From Isoperla grammatica (taxonomy: Eukaryota > Arthropoda > Insecta > Plecoptera > Perlodidae), in assembly GCA_945910005.1 (NCBI GenBank), contig OX246748.1, positions 12,081,051-12,145,050 of the forward strand: a DNA stretch of 64,000 nt, given 5' to 3'. How positions within the stretch are numbered: position 1 is the first letter of the stretch; every line of letters begins with the position of its first letter. The notes beneath the pieces are model-generated. The model did not search any database. It was not told where the DNA came from and saw only the letters and a program-made list of their open reading frames with translations. A program made the translations under genes and the position numbers. Of the stretch, positions 9,946-64,000 are shown in pieces.

Positions 9946-11320
9946 GGCTGAGTAGGTGGTGTTGAGCAAGGGCCTGAAGCATGCCCGCCATGTGGTAGAC
10001 CGCGTGGTCGGTCGGGAGAAGGCGAGCAATCGCCTGCGCGAAGGTGATCACCACCCCCCAGGGGGAATCGCCCGTCTCGGCGGCGTGGGTGGGCGGAGCC
10101 TGGGGGGCCGCGGGGCTGGCTGGGGCGGTGGCCGGGGGCGGAGCCGGAGACGGAGCACCGAGGATCGTTGTGGGCCCGGCGGCGGGCAGCGCCGGGAAGG
10201 CAGCGTCGCGATAGGAGAAGCCAGCGCGTCGTGTCGACGAGCTAGCAGGCCGGGGGCGGGAGGGGGCGGCAGTGGGGGCGGAGGGGCGCTGGGCGCCGGA
10301 CCCGCGCTGGCGTTCGAGGGCTCGGGCGTAATGGGGGCACGCCCGGGAGCACGAGGGGTGCGGCCCAGAGCAGTTGGCACAAGTGGCCGGCTGGTCGCGC
10401 GGCTTTGTGCACGACTGGCCCTGGTGAGAGCCGGCGCACTTGTAGCACCTTGGATTATGTTCGCAGAAGGCGGCCGCGTGACCGAAGCGCTGGCAATTGT
10501 AGCACATGGGGACCCCTTTTTGGCCCCGGTAGTGCTCCACTGTGACGACAACGTGGCCGAGCCTCGTGAGGTCTGATAACGGTTTGTTCTCCGGACTGAT
10601 AACCATCGTAACGACGAAGAGCGGGGTGCGAGCGCGCGGGGCCTCGGGGGAGGCACCGGGCTTTGTGAGCTGGGTCACATGCTTAACATTGAAGCCGGCC
10701 GCCGCCAGGTCAGCCCGAACATCAGCAACCTCGTGGGTGCTGCTGAGGCCACGGATTACGAACTTACGGGTGTGGACGGCCCCCGTAGAGTACGAGTGCC
10801 ACTGGGCGTGGTGAGCGCGCAGGGCGGCGGTGACGGCACTATAGTCGGCCGGCGTCGTCAGCGCCACTTTGAAGTGGCCGTTGCGCGGGGTTATTAAGAA
10901 ATCAGCGGCGACGAGCGGCTGGACACAGGCAAGCACGTCTACGTATCGTTCGAAGCCGTACACCATGATGGCAGGCACACGGACCTTCCGGGGCGCAGCG
11001 GCCTCAACGCCCTCCATAGAGGCGTCGGGAGTCGAACCCTCACTGGCGGGTCCCGCTGGCTGCGTGTAGCCGTGATCGGCTAGCGGGGCGAAACGGTTTT
11101 CAAGTTGCAAGTCAGGCGCCTGGGGAGGGGATGGCTTGCGTCTGGCTGGAGGGCTGGCGCAGTCGCCACGCGGGTGGTCTGTCTGCGACGCTGCAGCAGG
11201 ACTCTCAGGGGTGTCACGAACTCTCTTCAGCTTCTTGGCCAGCTGCTGCTCGCGGGTCTCGACCCGGGACCAGCCAGGCTCGTCGGGCGAGGGGGTAGGG
11301 GCGTCGTCCATGTCGGACAT
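9935..11320 (-). CDS. Jockey ORF1, gag-like nucleic-acid-binding protein
   Basis: ORF1p of non-LTR elements binds the element RNA and forms the ribonucleoprotein used in target-primed reverse transcription. From the chosen Met the protein has 461 residues. The N-terminal half is Pro/Ala-rich and of low complexity, and a region corresponding to the PRE_C2HC domain follows. Near residues 272-330 come successive CCHC knuckles: 'CYNCQRFGHAAAFC', 'CYKCAGSHQGQSC' and 'CANCSGPHPSCSRAC'. The frame is open for 81 more codons upstream (to 11563), but that part reads as GC-rich 5' UTR, so I start at the Met of 'MSDMDDAPTPSPDEPGW'. The stop overlaps the ORF2 start by 11 nt. Confidence 0.85.
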   Translation of the reverse strand: MSDMDDAPTPSPDEPGWSRVETREQQLAKKLKRVRDTPESPAAASQTDHPRGDCASPPARRKPSPPQAPDLQLENRFAPLADHGYTQPAGPASEGSTPDASMEGVEAAAPRKVRVPAIMVYGFERYVDVLACVQPLVAADFLITPRNGHFKVALTTPADYSAVTAALRAHHAQWHSYSTGAVHTRKFVIRGLSSTHEVADVRADLAAAGFNVKHVTQLTKPGASPEAPRARTPLFVVTMVISPENKPLSDLTRLGHVVVTVEHYRGQKGVPMCYNCQRFGHAAAFCEHNPRCYKCAGSHQGQSCTKPRDQPATCANCSGPHPSCSRACPHYARALERQRGSGAQRPSAPTAAPSRPRPASSSTRRAGFSYRDAAFPALPAAGPTTILGAPSPAPPPATAPASPAAPQAPPTHAAETGDSPWGVVITFAQAIARLLPTDHAVYHMAGMLQALAQHHLLSHAP

Positions 11321-11810
11321 CGGACTGGCAAGTGCCGTCGGGGTGGGCTGTGGGGGTGGTGGGACAAGGGCGAGGGGCGAGAAGCGCAATGTTCGTCCAC
11401 TCAAGGGACACCCCTGAGGGGCGACATGGAGGGCAATGGCGGGCAGGGCCCAAGCCCGTAGAAGAAAGTTTTGGCGTGTATATGGGCGAGAGGCGGAACA
11501 CACACACGCAAGGTAGAACGGAACGTAGCACGGTCCACGGGGGGACAAGCACACACAAGGCACACACAGGTATCGCGATGCGACAGGTGTTAGGACGTTT
11601 GAAAGAAGCGCGACAAGCGAGCGAACAAGCGAGCGCGAAACCGGCCTTATGACACTTGCACAACTGTAATTTTGCTTCTTCTTCTTAAGTGGCCATCAGA
11701 ATGCTTCAAAATGATTTGTGCCAGTGGACAGTGGTAAATATAACCCAAAAATCCAAAAAAGCATTTTTATCCTAATTTGGCACTTACCACGTTATGGAAT
11801 GGCGCCCTTC

Positions 11811-13482
11811 ACATAGTCTTCACATTATATGAAAATTAAACAAATGTTGATGTAGACCATATCATGTGCCATATTATGGCACACGATTGGTTTAAAACTT
11901 ATTCCATTCGAAAGGTTTAGATCACATCTTCAGAGAATGGTAAAAACTTCACAATTTGTGTATCTTGATGAATGCATGCACCTTGGTGAACCTAGGACCC
12001 ATTTCAAATTCTGGAAATCAATGCTGAGGAATGAGGTAGAAGATATACACATATGCCATGAAAGGTATGTTTATTATCTTAAGACAACTACAATAACACA
12101 ATATACAATAGTTCATCTTCACTTAGAACCTAAATTTACTAACATCTATAGAGATTGATTGACAAGGTAAGTTTATTGAGCTTCAGCCCTGGTTTCAAGT
12201 AAATACATTGTAATTATATTGGACGTCGGTTAAATCAGGGCTGGACATAAGTAATTGGAAACTTAAAATCAACTGTACAAATCTCTTCCCTCAATAAAAA
12301 ATAACGTTGACTACTCGACAAGGCCACTTGTTATTTTATTTAGGCTACAATCTTGCTACTACGTAAATCAATGAACCAAGGTTTTATGTTTTAAAATCAC
12401 ATCGCAACAAGTAACGTTTTGTAACAACTGGAGATTCTTAAAATACCATCAGTGCCCGTATCAGGGAAAGATTTTTCACAATAAGATTCTTCGAGCTGTG
12501 TACAGTTAATCCGTTCAGTCGCACATTTAAAAGCAGCATAGTTGGGGATAGTTCATTTCAGAATAACGACACATTTATATAAACGTTTATCGAATATGGC
12601 CGTAGCCAATTTTACCTTACTGTAACATTGGTAGATTTGCGGAACAGGTGTTTTCTGCTGTCTCCTGCATTTCTATGAGAAGAATACAACGACAAGATAT
12701 GGCATTTCCTCTTGCCCAAACAACAGGTAAAAAAAAAAGTATTATGACGGATTTTACCCAATCCTTCTGTTGCTTTACTATGCACATACTTGGAAAGTCT
12801 TTTTTTTTTGCATTATCATCATCAACACTAACAAAATTTATTTCAAAATACAAAAAATAGCGGTTATTTTCAAGCATGCCCATATAAGACAGTAAAAAAT
12901 ATAGTTTTACAGGCCACTTTGGCAAGAAAAAAAATTAAAACTGAAAACTAAATGTATGCCTAGACAATAACACTTGACTAAATTATGCATGGACCCTCAA
13001 AATGTTTACAAAAATTTATAATACTTCATACTTGTTACATAGATATTTAGAATAATTTATTGAATATTAGGTCTTCAATATAAAATTGAATTACACGTCG
13101 AAATCTTAAATCATTAATTTTTAAATTCCTGTAATTACGTTTTCTTGAATTATCACAAAGTATCTTCGTTTTTAATAATATAATTCAATACTATATTAAG
13201 AAAAATATAATATTATTAAGTTTACACCTATGTGCACAAAACTGGGCAAACATAAAAAATGTAAACTTGAAGAAATTCAAATAATAATATAATACAAAGG
13301 AATTGAAAAAACTTGATAATTTGAAACCAAGTTCAAGTAACCTACACTTATATACTATGTATTATATTAAATTATACTAAGTTGAGACAAGACAAATAAT
13401 CACTGTATGCACTTGCTACGTAAGAAACAATACTGTTCGTAAATTCCTATGATACGCCGTTTTGCGCGATCGCAAGTTGGCT
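11811..13482. other. AT-rich 3' flank of the TIR receptor gene, no gene seen
   Basis: Very AT-rich sequence lying 3' of the receptor stop codon and up to the DNA transposon. A small inverted pair (CAGCCCTGGTTT / AAATCAGGGCTG) occurs near 12185-12245. Nothing else is recognised. Confidence 0.5.
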
Positions 13483-58775
<45,293 letters not shown>

Positions 58776-59053
58776 CTGTGGGGAAGAACAAGGACATTGT
58801 TAGTACTCGTGTGACGACACACTGGCCATAGTGTTGACATTTGAGTTGTCAATAGAAGACCGCGATGCTTGCCACGAATAAGTGGATATCAAATTTCAAA
58901 GGGGTGTTGGGGTAAATAAATGTATTGTTAGTGTCTTGTTGACAAGGGTAGTATTCACGTGACGTCACAGCAGCAATGGCCACAAAATGTGTGTTGACAT
59001 TTGAGCTGTCAATAGAAAACAAATATGTTTACTCTATGAATAAGTGGATATTA

Positions 59054-59089
<36 letters not shown>

Positions 59090-59328
59090 GGCCTTTATTT
59101 GCAAAATAATACAAATTCCACTAGTGCAAATTCAATATAGACATACACAAAAATAAAGAAACACAATTGACGACTTCGGATGTTCCCTCCCACCTACGTC
59201 ACGCTCACGTGACGCGCTCAACCCGCCCCCAACATGGCTGCGTATGTGAGTAAACATTGCAGGCGTTTTGCATGGAACATATGGGAACTTTGGGTAGTTT
59301 GAGCGTGGATTTCCATAGCGAATGAGCA
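58776..59328. other. Sequence upstream of exon A
   Basis: Two similar blocks near 58800-58870 and 58940-59050 share GTGTTGACATTTGAG and TGTCAATAGAA, so this is a tandem or dispersed repeat. An (ATT)n run follows at 59060-59090, beside TAGGCCTTTATTTGCAAAAT, which looks like the tail of a minus-strand retroposon. Confidence 0.45.
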
Positions 59329-59640
59329 ATGCCGCGTTATTGTTGTGTTCCTAGATGCAAAAATAATGCTACAGTTCCTGGCATATCATTTCATTTGTTT
59401 CTCAAAGATGCGAAGCTAAGAAAGATATGGGAAATTAAAATACGCCGTGACAGCAGAAGGAACCAAGCCGTTTCGTCAACAGTGACAGTGTGTTCTAGTC
59501 ATTTCATCCCAACATACTTGAGGGAAGCTGTAAACGGCAGCAAAAATTGCCTCAAAAAGGATGCAATCCCAAGTGTGTTAAGCTTTACTTCCCCAAGAAA
59601 GCTGAAAGCACCGAGGATCAGAGTTAATCGTTACAGTTAA
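59329..59640 (+). CDS. THAP-type zinc-finger ORF, 103 aa
   Basis: THAP domains are C2CH zinc-binding DNA-binding modules found in host regulators and in P-element-type transposases. The frame has the full module: 'MPRYCCVPRCKNN' (first Cys pair), a Trp in 'RKIWEIKI', 'TVCSSHF' (Cys-x-x-His) and the closing 'DAIPSVL'. A basic tail ('SPRKLKAPRIRVNRYS') and a stop follow. Nothing more of a transposase is seen downstream, so this could be a first exon, a stand-alone short gene, or the remnant of a P-like or domesticated element. The domain call is firm but the gene model is uncertain. Confidence 0.7.
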   Translation: MPRYCCVPRCKNNATVPGISFHLFLKDAKLRKIWEIKIRRDSRRNQAVSSTVTVCSSHFIPTYLREAVNGSKNCLKKDAIPSVLSFTSPRKLKAPRIRVNRYS

Positions 59641-62600
59641 TTAATTAATTCATGAAAGTTAATAGTTACATAATAGCCTGCACGCATAGGCAGGGCTAGG
59701 CCTAGACTAGAGGCTAGGAAAATGTAGGCCTACGCTAGGCTAAATCGAGCCAAAGCCCTAGTTTCAAAGACAGGTGACAGGTAGAGGCCCTACCTGTCAT
59801 CTAGGCCCCAAGTAGGCGTGCATTATAGTGGCGGTAATATATGTCTGCATTATTATCTTTAAATCATGAATTCTAATGTTTTACAAACTAGAAATATTAA
59901 ACAGTAAACCGTGCATAATAGCAGACATATGAATGCATCATTAATATAACTAAATTTACTAATTAAAAACACGTAGGTACACTTCTAGCCTTGACGAGAA
60001 CAGTGCCTGCCACCTGATTTTCAGCGGTCCAAAACTCTTTCAAAAAGGAAGGTACAAACAAGCTGTAACTTTCTTTGAGTAGCCTCTGGCTTCCTTCGTG
60101 ACTAAAATACTTAAAAACTACACTCATCTCGAAATTTTTAAACAAATTTAAACATTTCCCCTAAGCGTGCTCCCGTAACAATAGCATGGGATCCATCGTT
60201 TTCTCAAGAATGTTTCCTCACTTCTCGCGCGCCATCTCTGGAGCGCGCGGGAAACTAAAATAAGCTCCTCCCATCGCAAGTCGTCAATTAATTACATACT
60301 AATATTATAATATACGAACTAAGCAGCAATGGAAATGATTTAAAGTGAGGTACAGTAAATTGTTAAACAGGTCGAAAAAGATACAGTGTATAAAGTATAG
60401 ATAGAAGATAGAATAAATGTATATCTGTGAACATGTGCTATGTACTATAGTTTAGTTACTAACATATTACGCTACACAGAATTTACTAAAAGTTACTAGT
60501 TATTAAAATGTTACATTAACACAGTGGTGGACAGTGGTGGTTGGTATAAAATGGTAAGATGTAGATCTAGCAGGTTACAACAACATGGCACGTAGATTTC
60601 TCTTAAAATAAGTTAAACTATTGGAATTTAAGTCAACGTCTATGTTTTTTGAAGATATATCATTGAAAGTGTTTTGAAGCCGGTTTAAACACGTATGTTT
60701 ATGTACGTCTATTCTACTATGGTCTGTTTTAAATGAGGGGTGTGCATGGTGAATGTATGTTACTTTATTTTATGTCTATCCTACATGAATAAATACACAA
60801 ATAAATTAATAAATAAGTGAATAAATGATCAAATGTACCCCTATAACAATATAATGTGTAATATAACAGCGACCATGTACGAGTATGTACAATGGTGTAA
60901 CGGGGTGTTAAGTTTTTGGTACAGAGAAAGAGACAGCAAAGAAGGTTAGCCTGATGGATAGCCACTTTCCTGATATTCGATAACAAGGAAGGGGTCAGGG
61001 ATAGGGTAACGGAAAATATTCCTTCTTGCTTTTCCTCAAGTGCCAGCAAAACCACTTCATTCAGAAGGTAAAAGTTTGTGTTCTAAGGGGGAGGGCGGCT
61101 TAATTATGTCCGTGTGTTTATAAAAATGATAAAGTAGACGATATCTTTTGACACTGAAATGTTAGCGGAGGAAAACCGCGGACAGCTGCAGGCGAGATCA
61201 GATAGCCCGTGGTCAGACCGCCTAGCCACAACGTCCAGTTCACTTTAAACAGTTTCGCAAGTTGCAACATTCAAGAGCTTCGCGAAGGTTAGCCGTATAA
61301 TAGATAGATAGATAGACCAGACTATACTATCCGTACAAAGATATTGATATGGAACGTTGTAGTTACAGAAAGTAATTTCACAAATTCCAATAAAAAGTAT
61401 TACTTTTCGAATGTTGGTAGGCCACGATCAGTATTTACCGACAACGGTAGAAAATTTCAGAATACATTTTTTTCTTAGGGCAAAAAACGCTTAAACCAAA
61501 CGTATTCGATGGACAATGTACAATAAATGGGACTATTCTAATCTTTCGAGTCTAAAACCATCAAAATAATCGACAACTTGTAAGCAATTAAAACAAGATT
61601 ACGACAAAGTAGCTTTTGAGGTTTTGAATTGAACTGGTTCGACAATGGTTGCTTAAGTTTTGTCTAATCAATGCTTCCATAACAATGAACCACAGATTCA
61701 TAAATTCTCAAGGTCGCAATTAAGCTAACTACATAAAATAATAACGTTCTAGGTACAACAACAATCAACTATTTATGTGACACGAGTTTAAAATTGTAAG
61801 TTTCCATGAAATCATCGCGACAGACCGCTACTCAACTCGTCATTACTACAGTCGCCGTGATTGGACAAGATAACAACTAGTTGCATAACAATACCGCATT
61901 CGATCATCAGAATCATGTCATCACTGTTTCAAGTGGTTACACCACTCGAAATGCTGTCATTGTTTTCATCCAAGGTTGCCACATTTCATCGATAATTTAC
62001 AACACAAATTAGGATTCTAAAGTGTATCGTGCGCGCTGCTTCACTTTTAGAATTTACTATAACACATTTATTTCGCAATGAATAACAATTGTGAAATGAT
62101 TAAAGCAAGGGTGAGTGAATTAGTACAGTAATTCTCAAAACTTTTGTACCATGATTCATTTCCATATCATTTCTCGTTGTGATTTTAGTTCAACACATGT
62201 TATTAGAATGTGAAGATGCATAAACTGTCATAAAACAATTGTCAACATATATATTTCGTATCTGTTGATTGTTGCATGTGTTTTCTGTCCACGAGTTCAT
62301 TTGTTATTTGTTTTAATTTGTGTAATAATAAAACCTAAACAGGTGTTTAGTTTTGATGCAAATAATTGTTCAGTTTAATTTTGATTTATTCATCAGATAC
62401 CTTTTTTACATTATTTTATTCCACTTAAAATTAATGACATACTACTGTAACAATATGTCATAAATACAATAAAGCGTTATCAAACGTTAATTTATTAACA
62501 ATTGTGTAGACCTATTACACATAATAAATTATACGTCAGAATCTTAATCCCATTACCCAATGCGTGTATTAACCTTAATCATGTTTATATAGCTGATTAT

Positions 62601-62963
62601 TATATCTCCATGCTTGATTGCACTTCCTTAAAAATCTCACATGCGTGTTATACCCATTAAAAGTAGATTCGTTTAATGCAAATCAACTGCATTAATGGTT
62701 TTATTATACTCAGTGATTATAAAAAACAATAATTTATTCCCCCGTTACATTTTAGGTAAAGATATTATCGTAACATATTAATTTACAGCGTAGTAACAGG
62801 TTTATTTATACAGAGTATGATGGAGACTTCACATCTTTATTATATCGTGTTAATGAATGGTAGCTTATATCTATCTGTACTGATGGGTGGCACACGACAG
62901 TGTTGTATTTCCTTTTTTATTTCCTTATTGTCTCTTTTGGACTTCTTAGTTGGACGCTCTCAT
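59641..62963. other. No gene seen
   Basis: Mostly AT-rich. 59685-59820 is dense in AGGCCTA/CTAGGC motifs. A GC-richer patch at 61165-61245 (GAAAACCGCGGACAGCTGCA) was inspected for an upstream receptor exon, but no Ig-like coding pattern was found. Confidence 0.4.
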
Positions 62964-64000
62964 CAGTGGCGTAACTTGCTTAGTGCGGGCCCCCCCGCGA
63001 ATGTAATTCACTTGGGCCCCCCTCTTATCAATAGACAATAATCAATGGTCGGTGTGGGAGGTGACGTCCAAGTAAGGCGGCCCGGTGTGTGGGGGGGGGG
63101 GGGGGGGGACATAGTAATATTAATTCATATGTTAACAATTTATTTACTCACCAAGCAGTCCTAGAAGATGGATGTAGATTGCAGTTGATCCGATTTCTAC
63201 AAAATGTTGCGTTTTCTCGCCTTCGCCTCTGCAAATGTATCTATGAGATGATCTACATTCATATCGTTGGCCTTCGCGGCTTCTATTGACCTAAGTCCCA
63301 ACGCACTCAGTCTTGGCTCACTCATAGAATTACGTAAATACGATTTAATAATTTTAAGTTTTGAGAACGATCGCTCTGACGCTGCAACTGTCACAGGTAT
63401 AGTTAAAAAAAGTAACAGTGCTGTACAAACGTCACTAAAACTTGACGCCTCTCTCTAACTCGCCTCTCACTATCTTTGTCGCGTGGAAAAGATATATTTT
63501 TGGATCTGCAAGATCCATGTTTAATAATCAAATGTTTTGTGTTGGAGTCTAGAATATTAGTAGGAAAATTGGCCCTGTCTGTAGGATATTGAACTTTATT
63601 ATCGAACGTAACCGGCTCAGAAGTCTGATTATGGTCACTTACTGAGATGGGGTGAGAACAACACGGGTCACTAACAGTTTCGTTTACTTCCGAAATGTCA
63701 ATTTCATTTGTTTGTACGTTAGAAGATGTTGAAAAATAGGAATTGATCTTCGGCAGTTTTTTGATTTCCTTTTCTCTTTCCAACTTCTTTTTTCTTTTCG
63801 CACAACCACTTTCACTCCGATAACTCATCGCATCGTTATTCTTACACTGAACTGCTCCTTATAGTACACAAAACACAAGTTACACAGCACGACACAAACA
63901 CATATTTACAATTTTATACTAAAACCACATAGTTACTATAAACACAAATTGCAACGCAAAATATAAACACAGTTTTACATGCGCGAAAGTCAAAAAAATT
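62964..64000 (-). mobile_element. hAT/ZMYM1-like transposon, internally deleted, runs off window
   Basis: The TIR CAGTGGCGTAACTTGC at 62964 is followed by a GC-rich subterminal region and, on the minus strand, transposase remnants. The other end should lie beyond 64000, so its length and target duplication cannot be seen. Confidence 0.75.
63197..63828 (-). pseudogene. hAT (ZMYM1/TTF-type) transposase, catalytic core deleted
   Basis: The N-terminal part (63828 to about 63445) reads 'MSYRSESGCAKRKKKLEREK' and later 'FPTNILDSNTKHLIIKHGSC' and 'SFPRDKDSERR', the start of the TTF-type zinc-finger transposase family. The C-terminal part (about 63440-63197), in a different frame, reads 'LLLFLTIPVTVAASERSFSK' and 'LKIIKSYLRNSMSEPRLSAL', the hAT dimerisation domain. 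The zinc finger and the whole catalytic domain between them are missing. The junction lies near 63435-63450. The parts are described as they stand and no active protein is expected. Confidence 0.85.

Larger units (their letters stand above)
6694..11644 (-). mobile_element. Full-length Jockey-clade non-LTR retrotransposon
   Basis: A 4.95-kb element on the minus strand, flanked by 13-bp direct repeats CCTTATGACACTT (6681-6693 and 11645-11657), which are its target-site duplication. It has a GC-rich 5' UTR (about 11321-11644), ORF1 with zinc knuckles, ORF2 with endonuclease and reverse transcriptase, and a 3' UTR of about 390 bp ending in a TTGTTGTTG-type terminus instead of poly(A). It is much more GC-rich than its surroundings. 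Both ORFs are uninterrupted, so it may be recent or active. Confidence 0.9.
6234..11810. mobile_element. TIR DNA transposon, interrupted by a Jockey element
   Basis: The ends are inverted repeats of at least 33 bp with one mismatch: GAAGGGCGCCATTCCATAAC at 6234 and its complement ending at 11810. The flanks are ACAT on both sides (6230-6233 and 11811-11814), a possible 4-bp target duplication. Once the Jockey element inside it (6694-11644) is subtracted, the host element is only about 600 bp without a transposase, so it is a non-autonomous MITE-like element. A second, shorter match to the TIR (TGGCACTTACCACCTTATG) lies internally at about 6669-6687. The superfamily is not assigned. Confidence 0.75.

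Noticed and set aside
12617..12925. 102-residue minus-strand frame
   Set aside because: Low-complexity, no signal or domain, AT-rich composition, unlike the GC-richer real exons.
61165..61245. Possible upstream Ig exon of the receptor
   Set aside because: The GC-rich patch has no Cys/Trp Ig pattern in any frame and no phase-compatible donor to exon A.

Overview
The window is animal nuclear DNA, most likely from an arthropod and plausibly an insect. The evidence is intron-split genes with GT-AG junctions in an AT-rich background, a haemolymph juvenile-hormone-binding-protein (JHBP/takeout) type gene, and Jockey, BEL/Pao and hAT-like transposable elements. I could not fix the species.

Two host genes can be followed exon by exon. 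On the plus strand, three exons (376-567, 2124-2232, 4102-4299) encode the C-terminal part of a JHBP/takeout-like secreted lipid-carrier protein; its 5' exons lie left of the window. On the minus strand, eight exons scattered from 58775 down to 13483 join with matching phases at all seven junctions. They encode about 352 residues of a receptor with a membrane-proximal Ig domain, one transmembrane helix, a cytoplasmic TIR domain in three exons and a short serine/threonine/asparagine-rich tail. That is the architecture of the IL-1-receptor/SIGIRR family, not of LRR-type Toll receptors. Its 5' exons (signal peptide and any outer Ig domains) are not recognisable in the window. This is the most interesting object here.

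The receptor introns hold most of the window. One is about 7.9 kb and contains a complete BEL/Pao LTR retrotransposon (50963-57654) with LTRs that look identical and a 1736-residue open polyprotein. The next is about 29 kb and contains a 5-kb 41-bp minisatellite, three long inverted repeats joined by (AT)n, several foldback MITEs, a hAT MITE with an 8-bp target duplication, and a small secreted-protein-like ORF (29140-29508). Introns further 3' hold 36/37-bp, ~68-bp and ~175-bp tandem arrays, long (TTTA)n tracts beside splice donors, and a 200-N assembly gap flanked by two near-copies of the same intron sequence.

Between the two genes, a terminal-inverted-repeat element (6234-11810) carries a full-length, very GC-rich Jockey-clade retrotransposon (6694-11644, 13-bp target duplication) with both ORFs open. 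The right end has an intact 103-residue THAP-domain ORF (59329-59640) and one end of a hAT/ZMYM1-like transposon whose coding sequence has lost its catalytic middle (62964 to the window edge).

The remaining sequence is AT-rich intron or intergenic DNA with simple repeats, retroposon fragments and tRNA-like SINE pieces. Very long reading frames inside the minisatellites and (TTTA)n tracts are by-products of the repeats and are not annotated as genes.
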